DNA of 64,000 nt. Source: Salaquimonas sp041736675 (GTDB lineage Bacteria > Pseudomonadota > Alphaproteobacteria > Rhizobiales > Rhizobiaceae). The translations under genes were made by a program, and so were the position numbers. Below, in pieces: positions 17,367-26,638 of this stretch. The notes beneath the pieces are model-generated. The model was not told where the DNA came from. It ran no database searches and saw only the letters and a program-made list of their open reading frames with translations. Location: positions 1 through 64,000 of the forward strand of contig JBGSTD010000057.1 of assembly GCA_041736675.1 (NCBI GenBank), given 5' to 3'. How positions within the stretch are numbered: position 1 is the stretch's first letter; each line of letters starts with the position of its first letter.

Positions 17367-17398
17367 GCGCCTGCCGTCAGTTTGCGGCGGGCGCTTTT
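17367..17398 (+). terminator. gltBD terminator overlapping the neighbouring coding end
   Basis: GCGCCTGCCG (17367-17376) pairs with CGGCGGGCGC (17385-17394) with one G-T wobble, followed by TTTTGTTT. It lies 28 bases after gltD. Its loop and right arm fall inside the last codons of the convergent DUF459 gene, whose stop begins at 17377. Confidence 0.8.
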
Positions 17399-18738
17399 GT
17401 TTCCGGTTCTGCCACAACAGGTAATTCCTCCAGAAACGGTTTTAGTGAAATACCCCGCATGTTTGCCAATACAGGCTCTGGGGTTTCATCTCTTGCCAAT
17501 TGAAATGACGGCAATCCCCAACCGGCATCAACCCGGCCTGACCGCGGCTGGCTCGCAAGGCCCTTGGCAACAAGATCATAACTCACGCTGCTTTTGGCAT
17601 CGCTTTCAACCAGAAACCCTTCGGCCCCTTCAAGCACATTGCCGCCGTCAATCGCAGGTCCGCCAAGTGCAATGTTGATCGTTCGTCCGGTGCCGACCGG
17701 ATCATATTGCGGCTCATTGGAACCCGAAAGATCTGAAACTGAACCAAGCGAGGCAACGAGCGAATCCCGGCTGAACCCGGTCATTTTCTTGACGGCTTTT
17801 TCAGCATAAAACGCCAGTTTGTCTTCGCCGCTATCCGTCATGTTGATACCGTCAGCCCGTCTAAGCGCTACGATCTGACCGTTAACGTCCGGGCCCGAGC
17901 GCATATAACGTCCTTCTGTATCCACGTAACCATCCCAGACATCAACATACAGACCGCCATAGGCTTCGACAGCCTTTCGGTACATCTCGTTAAACTGCAG
18001 ATAATCCGCGTTCATGCTGGTCTTGTCCACCGGCGGCAATCCAACCCAGATCAAAGGTACCCGCTTTTCACGAATTGTCTTGGCAAGGCTATCCGTGCGG
18101 GCTTCGTAAATACTGTTCCAACCATCGGTCAGTTTGTCGACGCGGCCCTCAGCTGTTGAAATCAGCTGGCGATCATTCATGCCAACCAGCGCAATTACCG
18201 CCACCGGCTTTTCTTCATCTATCATTGCAGAGATTGTTCCAGGCCAATCTCGAACATCATCGCGCACCATACCGGACAAGGAGACCGCTCCGTCAACAAT
18301 GACAATACCCGGATTGGAAGCAAACTGGCGCACAAGACCGTCACTGAGCTGGCTCGCCATGAAGTCACCAATTACCAGAACCTTCGACGCGTCCTCCGCC
18401 TTTTCTACGGTTGTGGCCACAACTGCCGCAACACCTGCTGCGGAAGAACTGCCACCAGAAGCCGTTGCCGAGCCGGAAGGTGATTTCTTCGACTTCTTCG
18501 ATTTGGGTTTGTTAACATCAACCCTTTTTGCCGCATTTGGGGCCGAAGTTGCGTTTTTCGCTGCATTTTTCTTTCGAAAATCACCAAACAGCAATTCCAG
18601 CAAATTCTTGCGTTTTGGCTTGGCATCTTGCGCCTGAGCCGTTCCAACAAATGCCCCGCCGGTAAAATAACCAGTCGAGGGAAGCGCTATCCCGGTCAAT
18701 GCCAATATGCAAAATACAAAAAACAGTCGTCTGAACAT
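17377..18738 (-). CDS. DUF459 SGNH-hydrolase-like periplasmic protein
   Basis: A 453-residue exported protein: signal peptide 1-37 (FFVFCILALTGIALPS, cleavage near AQA-Q), a low-complexity Lys/Ser/Ala linker (40-110), then an SGNH-like domain (about 118-330) as in DUF459, possibly related to cell-envelope acyl or peptidoglycan metabolism. The usual GDS nucleophile position reads GDF (residues 124-126), and the DGxH catalytic block reads DGIN, so Ser and His are not where a standard esterase has them. The ATG at 18738 is preferred over GTG at 18753 because GGAGA precedes it. It is followed by the lytic transglycosylase gene upstream on the same strand. Confidence 0.8.
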   Translation of the reverse strand: MFRRLFFVFCILALTGIALPSTGYFTGGAFVGTAQAQDAKPKRKNLLELLFGDFRKKNAAKNATSAPNAAKRVDVNKPKSKKSKKSPSGSATASGGSSSAAGVAAVVATTVEKAEDASKVLVIGDFMASQLSDGLVRQFASNPGIVIVDGAVSLSGMVRDDVRDWPGTISAMIDEEKPVAVIALVGMNDRQLISTAEGRVDKLTDGWNSIYEARTDSLAKTIREKRVPLIWVGLPPVDKTSMNADYLQFNEMYRKAVEAYGGLYVDVWDGYVDTEGRYMRSGPDVNGQIVALRRADGINMTDSGEDKLAFYAEKAVKKMTGFSRDSLVASLGSVSDLSGSNEPQYDPVGTGRTINIALGGPAIDGGNVLEGAEGFLVESDAKSSVSYDLVAKGLASQPRSGRVDAGWGLPSFQLARDETPEPVLANMRGISLKPFLEELPVVAEPETKAPAAN

Positions 18739-18804
18739 TGGATCTCCAACCACATTATCGCCGTGTCACCTGATACAGCGTTTCAGGGCCGAAAATGCAA
18801 GGCC

Positions 18805-20031
18805 CTAGCTTTTGCGCAATCTATCCAAAACAGCTCGCGAAGGATAGCCATCGGGCTTCATTCCAAACTTCTTTTGAAACTCCTCGATTGACTTGCGTGA
18901 GCCGGAGCCAATATTGCCGTCAATCTTGCCATCATAAAAGCCAAGCCTTGTAAGATGCTGCTGGGCTTCAAACCGTTCATCATCATTAAGCGGAACATAT
19001 CCTCGTGGCCAATTTTGGGCGATGGGTCCGCCACCTGCAATACGATCTGCCAGATGGCCAACCGCGAGCGCATACTTGTCAGCGTTGTTATAGCTTTTGA
19101 TCACATAATAGTTTTTCAGCATCAGGAAGGCCGGACCGTTTGTACCCCCTGGAAACTTCAGTATGGCATTCGAACCAAGATTACCCAGCGGCTTGCCATT
19201 GGGCCGCTTGACACCCATTTTTACAAAATCACCAACCGTATACCCGCTTTTGTCCGCCAGTTTGGCCAACGACTTGGGTGCATCGACCTCATAACCCCAG
19301 GTTTGGCCACGCACCCATTTGTTCTTCATCAACAGGTTGGCAGCAGATGCAAGCGCATCTGGAGGTGAATTCCAGACATCACGCCGGCCGTTACCGTCGA
19401 TATCAACAGCCCATGCCTGATAACTGGTCGGGATAAACTGGGTATGCCCCATGGCACCTGCCCATGAACCAGTCAGCCCGGCCGCAGATACGTCACCGTT
19501 TTCAACAATCTTCAAGGCGGCAATCAACTGCGTGCGGGCATATTTGGCCCTGCGCTTGTCCTTGTAGGCAAGGGTGGCAAGTGCCTGTCCGATGTGGTGG
19601 GTCGAATTCTCGCGTGTCAGATATTCACCGTAAATGGTTTCAATAGACCAGATGGCCAGCAGGATATCCCTGTCAACGCCATAGCGTTTCTCGATAATAT
19701 CAAACCATTTTTTATACTGCACCCGCAGCTCCTGGCCGCGTGCAATTGTAAATTTGGTAACGCGGGCATCAAGATAGTCCCAGATTTTTGATGTGAATTC
19801 GGGTTGAAAATTGGCACGTTCAAGAACCAGTTCATCTGGTTCAGATACACCGGCAAATACCGCATTATAGGTTTTCTTCGAGATACCGCTCTTTGCCGCA
19901 ACTGAGTAGAAACTGTCAATCCATTGACGAAATCCGGCATCTGCATTGGCAACGCCAGTTGCACCAAACGAGATCAGCAAGCCTGTCCCCGTAATTTTTG
20001 CAAATTTTGCAAAGCCATTTGGCAAAAACAT
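18805..20031 (-). CDS. Lytic murein transglycosylase, MltB type, with peptidoglycan-binding domain
   Basis: A 408-residue exported enzyme that cleaves the MurNAc-GlcNAc bond of peptidoglycan with anhydro ring formation. A signal peptide occupies about 1-31 (GTGLLISFGATGVANA-DA). The SLT_2/MltB domain runs from about 33 to 330 with catalytic Glu131 in AIWSIETIYGEY and the family phrases GSWAGAMGHTQFIPTSY and VDIDGNGRRDVWNSPPDALAS. The C-terminus (350-405) is a PG_binding_1 domain (LTRLGFYDGKIDGNIGSGSRKSIEEF). No lipobox is seen, so it is soluble. It is transcribed with the DUF459 gene (66-base gap). Confidence 0.95.
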   Translation of the reverse strand: MFLPNGFAKFAKITGTGLLISFGATGVANADAGFRQWIDSFYSVAAKSGISKKTYNAVFAGVSEPDELVLERANFQPEFTSKIWDYLDARVTKFTIARGQELRVQYKKWFDIIEKRYGVDRDILLAIWSIETIYGEYLTRENSTHHIGQALATLAYKDKRRAKYARTQLIAALKIVENGDVSAAGLTGSWAGAMGHTQFIPTSYQAWAVDIDGNGRRDVWNSPPDALASAANLLMKNKWVRGQTWGYEVDAPKSLAKLADKSGYTVGDFVKMGVKRPNGKPLGNLGSNAILKFPGGTNGPAFLMLKNYYVIKSYNNADKYALAVGHLADRIAGGGPIAQNWPRGYVPLNDDERFEAQQHLTRLGFYDGKIDGNIGSGSRKSIEEFQKKFGMKPDGYPSRAVLDRLRKS

Positions 20032-20188
20032 TTTTTTCTCCTGGATATCGAAGGCAGCGAATCATTGAGACTAGTTAAAATCCATCAACGAACCGTTAAC
20101 CATGAAAACAAGAAGAATTATGGCAGGCATGCAGGGCACCCGAAAATGCAGGAATTATCGGTGCGGGATAATTGGAAAATTTGCCTGG

Positions 20189-21184
20189 TCAGGCTGTCCT
20201 GCGCCTTTGCTGCAGAATGCTTTCCCAGTCGAGCGCTGTCCTGATGATGATATCAAGATCGTTGTGTTTTGGCGTCCAGGACAAGCGGGACATGAGGCGA
20301 TTGGAATTGGCCGTAAGAGCGGGAATATCACCGGCGCGGCGCGGCTCCATAACAACCGGAAAATCATTGCCGCTGATACGTTTGACAGCTTCAACAACTT
20401 CCAGGACCGAGTACCCCTTCGAGTAACCACAATTGGCGGTGAATTTCAGGCCGCCCTGCCGCAGAAAATCGAGCGCGGCATAATGGGCATTCACCAGATC
20501 GCTGACATGTATGAAATCACGGACACAGCTTCCGTCATGCGTATCATAGTCGTTTCCGAAAATGCCCATAAACGGTCTTTTTCCAAGCGCTGCCTCACAG
20601 GCAATCTTGATCAAATGGGTGGCTCCTGCCGTGGATTGGCCTGTGCGTTTCAACGGATCGCAGCCTGCGACATTGAAATAACGCAACATGACGTAGCGCA
20701 GATCGGTCGCAAGAGCGACATCACGAACCATGATTTCAGTCATCAGCTTGGATGAGCCATAGGGAGACATGGGATTCAAAACAGCGTCTTCACGGATGGG
20801 TCCGCTTGTCAGCGGCTCCCCATAGACTGCGGCAGTTGAGGAGAAGATAAACTTGTCAACGCCGCAGGCAACAACCGCCTCAAGCAAATTGCGTGAGTTG
20901 CCGGTATTGTTTTCATAATATTTGAGTGGATTTTCCATTGATTCAGGGACAACAACCGAACCGGCAAAATGGATAACCGCCTCGATTTCGTTTTCACGAA
21001 TCACCCGTTCAACCAGCTTCTTGTCGCCAACATTGCCCACAACCAAGCGCGCACGGTCTGGTACTGCCCAGTCAAAACCGGTTGTCAGGTTGTCGAGAAC
21101 AACAACCCTCTCTCCCTGGTCAAGCAGTTCCAACACCATGTGACTGCCAATATAGCCTGCACCACCAGTAACCAGAATTGCCAT
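20189..21184 (-). CDS. galE: UDP-glucose 4-epimerase
   Basis: A 331-residue extended short-chain dehydrogenase that interconverts UDP-glucose and UDP-galactose using tightly bound NAD. The Rossmann motif TGGAGYIGSH is at 6-15, the active-site Ser/Thr lies in FSSTAAVYGE (115-116) and the catalytic pair is Tyr142/Lys146 (YGSSK). The VCACGVDKF-like region (VVACGVDKFIFSS) and DGSCVRDFIHVSDL are family typical. It is divergent from galU across a 139-base promoter region, which suggests shared control of UDP-sugar supply for envelope polysaccharide. Confidence 0.95.
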   Translation of the reverse strand: MAILVTGGAGYIGSHMVLELLDQGERVVVLDNLTTGFDWAVPDRARLVVGNVGDKKLVERVIRENEIEAVIHFAGSVVVPESMENPLKYYENNTGNSRNLLEAVVACGVDKFIFSSTAAVYGEPLTSGPIREDAVLNPMSPYGSSKLMTEIMVRDVALATDLRYVMLRYFNVAGCDPLKRTGQSTAGATHLIKIACEAALGKRPFMGIFGNDYDTHDGSCVRDFIHVSDLVNAHYAALDFLRQGGLKFTANCGYSKGYSVLEVVEAVKRISGNDFPVVMEPRRAGDIPALTANSNRLMSRLSWTPKHNDLDIIIRTALDWESILQQRRRTA

Positions 21185-21323
21185 AATCGAACACCCTGTT
21201 GACGATTTGTTTCAGCTTTTCCAGCAATATAGAGTCAAGAGATTATGGGCCCTTGAATTTTCATCCTTCAATCTTATTGATTTTGTATATCAATAATTAA
21301 CCAGACAACCTTGGATTTCGCCA

Positions 21324-22229
21324 ATGACGAAGACTAGATCATCCCACAGACCGGTCAGAAAGGCCGTTTTTCCTGTTGCCGGTTTGGGAACAAGATTCCT
21401 TCCCGCAACCAAGGCGGTACCCAAGGAGATGCTGACGGTTGTCGACAAACCGGTCATCCAGTATGTCGTGGAAGAGGCGCGCGCAGCCGGCATTGAACAC
21501 TTTGTCTTTGTTACCGGTCGCAACAAGGCAGTAATCGAGGACCATTTCGACCAGCAGATCGAATTGGAGCAAACCCTGCGCGAACGCGGCAAACAGGAAG
21601 CCCTCGACATTCTTGCTGCTGCCCTGCCCGGCCCTGGCCAAACCAGTTTCACCCGCCAGCAGGCACCCTTGGGTCTTGGCCACGCTGTATGGTGCGCCAG
21701 AAACATTATAGGCGACGAACCGTTTGCCCTGCTGTTGCCGGACATGATCATGCAGGACGTGCGCGGATGCATGAGCCGGATGATGGATGTGTACAACGAA
21801 ACCGGCGGCAACATCATTTCTACCGAGGAAATTGCGTGGGAAGAAACCCACAAATATGGCGTTGTCGAAAAAGGCGAGGAAGCGTCAGGCGGTTTCAAAA
21901 TCAATGGCATGGTTGAAAAGCCGCCCAAGGGAACAGCGCCCTCCAATCTGATCATCAACGGGCGATACATCCTGCAACCTGAAATCTTTGATATCCTTGA
22001 AAACCAGCAGTCAGGTGCTGGCGGGGAAATACAGTTGACAGACGGCATGCTTCAACTTGCCAAGCAACAGGACTTCTTTGGCTTCACATTCAAGGGCAAC
22101 ACCTTTGACTGCGGATCCAAGGAAGGGTTTATCAAGGCCAATGTTGCCTTTGCCATGTGGAACAAGGAAATGGCAAAGGACCTGCGCCCGGAAATCGAAA
22201 AACTGCTCGCTTCAATCAAGCCGATCTGA
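21324..22229 (+). CDS. galU: UTP-glucose-1-phosphate uridylyltransferase
   Basis: A 301-residue nucleotidyltransferase that makes UDP-glucose from UTP and glucose 1-phosphate. The signature loop VFPVAGLGTRFLPATKAVPKEML (residues 13-35), DKPVIQYVVEEA, the metal-binding LLLPDMIM, and FKGNTFDCGSKEGF near the C-terminus are all present. Its product feeds the divergently encoded GalE. Stops of galU and the convergent beta-barrel gene are only three bases apart, with no hairpin between them. Confidence 0.96.
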   Translation: MTKTRSSHRPVRKAVFPVAGLGTRFLPATKAVPKEMLTVVDKPVIQYVVEEARAAGIEHFVFVTGRNKAVIEDHFDQQIELEQTLRERGKQEALDILAAALPGPGQTSFTRQQAPLGLGHAVWCARNIIGDEPFALLLPDMIMQDVRGCMSRMMDVYNETGGNIISTEEIAWEETHKYGVVEKGEEASGGFKINGMVEKPPKGTAPSNLIINGRYILQPEIFDILENQQSGAGGEIQLTDGMLQLAKQQDFFGFTFKGNTFDCGSKEGFIKANVAFAMWNKEMAKDLRPEIEKLLASIKPI

Positions 22230-22232
22230 CGT

Positions 22233-23807
22233 TCAACGCTGCAGGCGAATGCCGGCCCTGATCGTGGTATCGTCATACTCTGATGTTGACCCGGCCGTAC
22301 TTTGCTGTGTCGAATACTGCGCTGATCCGGTAAATGCCATGAAGCGATTGATCCAGTAATTGAACCCGACACCTGCCGAATAGGTCACATCTGTCCTTGA
22401 GCCATCGTCCTGTCGATTCAAGCCGACCGCAGCATTGGCACTGAGGCTCAAACGATCATTCACCTGGCGTTCAACAGTCAGACTGGTACCATAGACGAGC
22501 GAACCGTTTTGCCCGGATGTCGTCGAACCTGAAAAGTCGGTTTGTGCGGCAAGGGTGACAGTTGTGTCGCGTACCGGCGACCAGACGAGATTGCCGTCGA
22601 TGGTCAAGCCTGCCAGATCCTCAAGATTTGACCCGTCAAAATTTTCGACCTGATAGCCGACGGACACTTCGCCGCGCAATTTTTCACCAAGGTCGATCTC
22701 CAAACCGGAGCGTCCGGCAAAAATCCTGCTGTCACGCGCATCGCCATTGCGATCCAGGGTAAGTTCATGTTGGCGCATTCCCGCTTCCAACTCGATAAAG
22801 GGGCGCAGCGCCGGGGATACCTCATAACCAATTCGTCCAATAACCGAATATAGCGTGTTGTTGCGGTCTTCCTGTGAACTTGTCCCGCCACCGACCAATT
22901 CAATATCATCGTAGGCAGTCCGCCCTATGCTGCCGCGCAGCGAATAAAACAGCTTGTGCCCCGTGCGATTTATCCCGGCAAACGCGCCATAGGTCTGCAC
23001 GCCAGGGCGCGTATCTGTTGCAGCAGTGATTGTGTTGCTGGTCACTGCCTCGGTGGCAATACCGTAATTGGCGCCAAACTCGGCTCCAATCTCATCGACC
23101 AAATCAAGGTTCAGTACACCCGAAACATTGGCGGAAGGAATATCCTGCGTATCGGATGTCAGAGCATGGCGAAAATTTCCATTGGCATCAATGCGGGCCG
23201 AATGACGGGACCAGTCTGATTGAAGCGACAAACTTGCATCCGTCTGGCTGAAGGCTCCACCCTCGCCGTTTGCTGTCTGATCAAGATTTGTCGAATAACC
23301 GATGGTCTGCTCAACATTGGAGAACGCCCGCCAACTGCCCATTCGAAAGCCCAACGCGGCAAATGCATCATTGTCAACACTTGCTCCGGTTCCGTCCTGT
23401 TCACGCGGGGCGCGAAGATTTGAGCGCGCGCTGGGTGTGCCGGTCTCAAGAGGATCTGTTACAACCGCGATCGGCTGCTCCGGCCGTGTGAGGCCTTGCA
23501 ATTGTCCTGCCGGATCGGCGGTATCCCGGCCGGTTCCAACAACACCCGCAGCGCTGCCTCCAGGAATGACCAGTGGATCACCCTCGTCAAAGACAGGATC
23601 CTGCTCTTGTTGACCCTCTGCAGTGCCCCGCAGAAATAGCGCGCCTGATTGGCTTTCCTGGGCCATTGCCCCAAAAGGTCCGGCAACTCCACTTGCAAAA
23701 ACGGCATATATCGAAACCGAATACAGCAACACACCCGTCTTCGCCTTGTGGCGAAGAGCCATTGACCCGGCCAAGCCTGTTAGCCAAGATATTGGTGTTG
23801 AATTCAT
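22233..23807 (-). CDS. Outer-membrane beta-barrel protein
   Basis: A 524-residue exported protein of unknown specific role. After a long N-terminal signal region (hydrophobic TGVLLYSVSIYAVFASGVAG, cleavage near GAMA-Q, about residue 50) come a low-complexity linker and, from about residue 160, alternating amphipathic strands typical of a beta-barrel. Strands such as NTLYSVIGRIGYEVSPALRP, DLGEKLRGEVSVGYQVENF and DTTIRAGIRLQR show this; the last ends in an aromatic/Arg-containing C-terminal strand. Similar proteins lie next to galU in other rhizobia, as I recall. The frame is open further upstream to 23930, but the region before 23807 has no export signal; the exact start is uncertain. Confidence 0.75.
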   Translation of the reverse strand: MNSTPISWLTGLAGSMALRHKAKTGVLLYSVSIYAVFASGVAGPFGAMAQESQSGALFLRGTAEGQQEQDPVFDEGDPLVIPGGSAAGVVGTGRDTADPAGQLQGLTRPEQPIAVVTDPLETGTPSARSNLRAPREQDGTGASVDNDAFAALGFRMGSWRAFSNVEQTIGYSTNLDQTANGEGGAFSQTDASLSLQSDWSRHSARIDANGNFRHALTSDTQDIPSANVSGVLNLDLVDEIGAEFGANYGIATEAVTSNTITAATDTRPGVQTYGAFAGINRTGHKLFYSLRGSIGRTAYDDIELVGGGTSSQEDRNNTLYSVIGRIGYEVSPALRPFIELEAGMRQHELTLDRNGDARDSRIFAGRSGLEIDLGEKLRGEVSVGYQVENFDGSNLEDLAGLTIDGNLVWSPVRDTTVTLAAQTDFSGSTTSGQNGSLVYGTSLTVERQVNDRLSLSANAAVGLNRQDDGSRTDVTYSAGVGFNYWINRFMAFTGSAQYSTQQSTAGSTSEYDDTTIRAGIRLQR

Positions 23808-23995
23808 GTCAATGCTCAAATCAAGCGTGTACTGGTTATTCAATCGTAAAGAACCATGGTTAACGCTTCCTTTCATTTGACAAAGCGCGCGCGAAAACTT
23901 CGCAATTCGTGGATGAACCAAAGATCGCATTTTAATCGTGTCAAAAAGGCTGTAGAAATCGGGTGAACCTTAGAAAAAGCAGGCTGTTGCATTTG

Positions 23996-24967
23996 ATGTC
24001 CAAGAAACCCGAAATCGTTTCCGCGCTAAACACCTATAAAATCCTGACAAAGGGACTTGAGGCCATGCCGAAAGCCTTCGAAGGCCCGCTTGGTGATAGT
24101 TTCAGCAAAGCCGTTGAAACCATCGGCAGGATAAAAGGTCGGGTCATTGTAACAGGCGTCGGCAAAAGCGGTCATATCGGCTCAAAGATCGCCGCAACTC
24201 TGGCTTCAACTGGAACGCCTGCCTTTTTTGTCCATGCAACCGAGGCAAATCACGGCGATCTCGGCATGATTGCACGCGATGATGTGGTGCTGGCGATCTC
24301 GTGGTCCGGAGAGACAACAGAACTCAAGGGAACCCTTGCCTATGCGAAGCGGTTTGCGATCCCGTTGATCGCTATTACGTCGAACCAGGTGTCGGCCCTC
24401 GGCAAAGAGGCGGACATCTGCCTTACCCTTCCACGACTGGAGGAAGCCTGTCCCAACGGACTGGCACCAACAACCTCAACACTGCTGCAACTAGCCATGG
24501 GGGATGCCCTTGCTGTGGCCCTTTTGGAAAGCAAGGGATTTTCAGCGGTTGATTTCAGGACGTTCCATCCCGGCGGAGCACTTGGTGCCAATCTCACCCA
24601 TGTTCATGAAATCATGCATGGCGGTGACAAACTGCCGGTTGTGGAAATCGGCACATCAATGCCGCACGCCGTGCAGGTAATTTCAGACAAGCGGTTCGGC
24701 TGCGTGGCAATTGTGGACAATGAAGGTTTTCTTGCAGGGATCATCACCGATGGTGATTTGCGCCGCAACCTGACGAGGGCGCTAGACAGTCTGAAAGTCG
24801 AGGATATCATGACAGCCAATCCGGCAACGATAGAACCTGATGCCTCAGCCGGAAGAGCGATGGCCGAACTCAACAAGCGATCCATCACCAGTCTGCTGGT
24901 GTGTGAAGCAAACAAACCTGTAGGCCTCGTTCACTTGCACGATCTGCTGAAAATCGGCGTCGCCTGA
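23996..24967 (+). CDS. kdsD: Arabinose-5-phosphate isomerase, KpsF/GutQ family
   Basis: A 323-residue enzyme that interconverts ribulose 5-phosphate and arabinose 5-phosphate, the first step to KDO for lipopolysaccharide. An SIS sugar-isomerase domain fills about residues 30-175 (GRVIVTGVGKSGHIGSKIAATLASTG, ISWSGETTEL, ACPNGLAPTTST, FHPGGALGANL). Two CBS domains follow (about 195-323: MPHAVQVISDKRFGCVAIVD, TDGDLRR, IMTANPATI). A GTG at 23963 also opens the frame, but the ATG at 23996 better fits family length; neither has a strong ribosome site. The neighbourhood of envelope sugar genes supports the KDO role. Confidence 0.92.
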   Translation: MSKKPEIVSALNTYKILTKGLEAMPKAFEGPLGDSFSKAVETIGRIKGRVIVTGVGKSGHIGSKIAATLASTGTPAFFVHATEANHGDLGMIARDDVVLAISWSGETTELKGTLAYAKRFAIPLIAITSNQVSALGKEADICLTLPRLEEACPNGLAPTTSTLLQLAMGDALAVALLESKGFSAVDFRTFHPGGALGANLTHVHEIMHGGDKLPVVEIGTSMPHAVQVISDKRFGCVAIVDNEGFLAGIITDGDLRRNLTRALDSLKVEDIMTANPATIEPDASAGRAMAELNKRSITSLLVCEANKPVGLVHLHDLLKIGVA

Positions 24968-24980
24968 TCCGGCAAGCCTT

Positions 24981-25451
24981 TCAGTCTTCAAGCCTGCCAA
25001 CAGTAAGCGTGCCTGCACTTGCACCCGTGACGACAACTTTCGTTCCCTCAGGTAAATCAGGACCGATAACACGCCAGGTGGTATCCCCAATGGTTGCCCT
25101 GCCCATACCCTCGGTAATTGGTTGCGACAAAACCGCATGACGACCAATCAGTTGGGCGCCACGCTCGTTGAGCGCCGGTTGTTCGCTTTTGTCCCAACCT
25201 TTTTTTTGCATAAGCGACCGTCCTGCAATGGCAAACACCAGCGCCAGACAGACGAAAACGATCAACTGGAACTGCCAGACCCAAATGGCACTGTCCAGCC
25301 CGACCATCATGGTGATAGCGCCAACAACAAAGGCAGCGAGGCCAAACCAGAGAAAAAACGTGCCAGGTGCCAGAACCTCAATGCCGATCAGCGCAATTCC
25401 GAGGATCCACCAGGTCCACACACCCATTTCCTGAATGAAATTCAGTATCAT
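24981..25451 (-). CDS. nfeD: NfeD-family membrane protein
   Basis: A 156-residue short NfeD (NfeD1b type): three hydrophobic segments in residues 10-80 (WTWWILGIALIGIEVL, the LWFGLAAFVVGAIT helix and FQLIVFVCLALVFAIAG), then a C-terminal OB-fold domain (RAQLIGRHAVLSQPITEGMGRATIGDTTWRV, read as two stretches). NfeD proteins partner with stomatin-like SPFH proteins in membrane microdomains. The ATG at 25451 is chosen since GGAGG precedes it; a TTG four codons upstream lies in the ribosome site itself. It follows qmcA by 46 bases in the same operon. Confidence 0.92.
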   Translation of the reverse strand: MILNFIQEMGVWTWWILGIALIGIEVLAPGTFFLWFGLAAFVVGAITMMVGLDSAIWVWQFQLIVFVCLALVFAIAGRSLMQKKGWDKSEQPALNERGAQLIGRHAVLSQPITEGMGRATIGDTTWRVIGPDLPEGTKVVVTGASAGTLTVGRLED

Positions 25452-25497
25452 TGTTTCCTCCAACTCAAACCGTTTCGCTCTGGTTTGCGGTTATCCG

Positions 25498-26517
25498 TCA
25501 AACCTCACCTTTGCCCCAGGGCTGAACCGGTTCAGACGTGCGCACCTGTTTGGATTGCGCGCCGATTGTACGGGCCGGCTTGGCGGCATTGCCGCCATTG
25601 CCGAAAAGATCCTTGCTGATTTCACCGATACCCCCAAGCGTTCCCAAAAGGCTGCTTGCCTCCATGGGAAGCATGATAACCTTCTGATTGTCGGCAGAGG
25701 CAATCTTGCCAAGTGCTTCGACATATTTCTGTGCGACGAAATAATTGATCGCCTGAATGTCGCCTTGTGAAATTGCATCCGACACCATTTGGGTCGCTTT
25801 GGCTTCTGCTTGTGCAAGGCGCTCACGCGCTTCTGCATCACGGAACGCAGCTTCCCTCTGTCCTTCAGCATGCAGGATCTGGGATTGCTTTGCTCCCTCA
25901 GCCTTGAGAATCTCGGACTGGCGCAAACCCTCCGCTTCCAGAATATTGGCGCGCTTGATACGCTCGGCTTTCATTTGGCGGCCCATCGCCTCAACCAGAT
26001 CAACCGGCGGATTGATATCCTTGATTTCGATACGGGTCATCTTGATACCCCAGGGAGAGGCGGCCTCATCGACCACCCGCAAAAGGCGTGTATTGATCTC
26101 GTCTCGCTTGGAAAGCAGTTCATCCAGATCCATCGATCCCATGACCGAACGGATGTTCGTCATGGTGAGATTGAGGATGGCATTTTCAAGCCCGCGGACT
26201 TCGTATGCCGCCTGAGCTGCATCCAGAACCTGATAGAATGCGACACCGTCGGCTGAAACCGTGGCGTTGTCGCGGGTAATCACTTCCTGTGTTGGAACAT
26301 CCAGAACCTGTTCCATCATGTTCATTTTGGCGCCAATTTTGTCGACGACTGGAATAATGATGTTCAATCCGGGTTTCAGCGACCTAGTATAACGGCCAAA
26401 TCGTTCGACCGTATAATTATAGCCTTGGGGAACCTGCTTGACCCCGGCAAAAAGTATCACAATGAGGACAATGGCTGCCACCAGTACCCAAGCGTCAAAA
26501 CCCAGCAATGTCGGCAT
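25498..26517 (-). CDS. qmcA: SPFH/Band 7 (stomatin-paraslipin) membrane protein
   Basis: A 339-residue inner-membrane scaffold protein. One N-terminal membrane helix (about 8-26: AWVLVAAIVLIVILFAGV) is followed by the SPFH/PHB domain (PQGYNYTVERFGRYTRSLKPG to about residue 190, with VITRDNATVSADGVAFYQV). An Ala/Glu-rich coiled coil (about 195-270, repeats of ILEAEG, ILKAEG, ILHAEG) drives oligomerisation, and a paraslipin tail ends the protein. The start at 26517 has GGAGG upstream. Paired with nfeD, as is usual; roles in membrane quality control with proteases are known for the family, not shown here. Confidence 0.93.
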   Translation of the reverse strand: MPTLLGFDAWVLVAAIVLIVILFAGVKQVPQGYNYTVERFGRYTRSLKPGLNIIIPVVDKIGAKMNMMEQVLDVPTQEVITRDNATVSADGVAFYQVLDAAQAAYEVRGLENAILNLTMTNIRSVMGSMDLDELLSKRDEINTRLLRVVDEAASPWGIKMTRIEIKDINPPVDLVEAMGRQMKAERIKRANILEAEGLRQSEILKAEGAKQSQILHAEGQREAAFRDAEARERLAQAEAKATQMVSDAISQGDIQAINYFVAQKYVEALGKIASADNQKVIMLPMEASSLLGTLGGIGEISKDLFGNGGNAAKPARTIGAQSKQVRTSEPVQPWGKGEV

Positions 26518-26638
26518 GTCAGCCTCCCTCCAGAAAAAGATTCGATCCAATATAGGTTTTCAACCGGTAGTTTGCAAAGAAAACCGGAGAAACATCACCT
26601 GGAGGTGAATAGGTGTCTTTGGAGCGCTTGCCAGCGTG

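Noticed and set aside
23808..23930. Upstream start of the beta-barrel gene
   Set aside because: The extra 41 residues are charged and not signal-like, whereas the start at 23807 leads directly into an export signal region.
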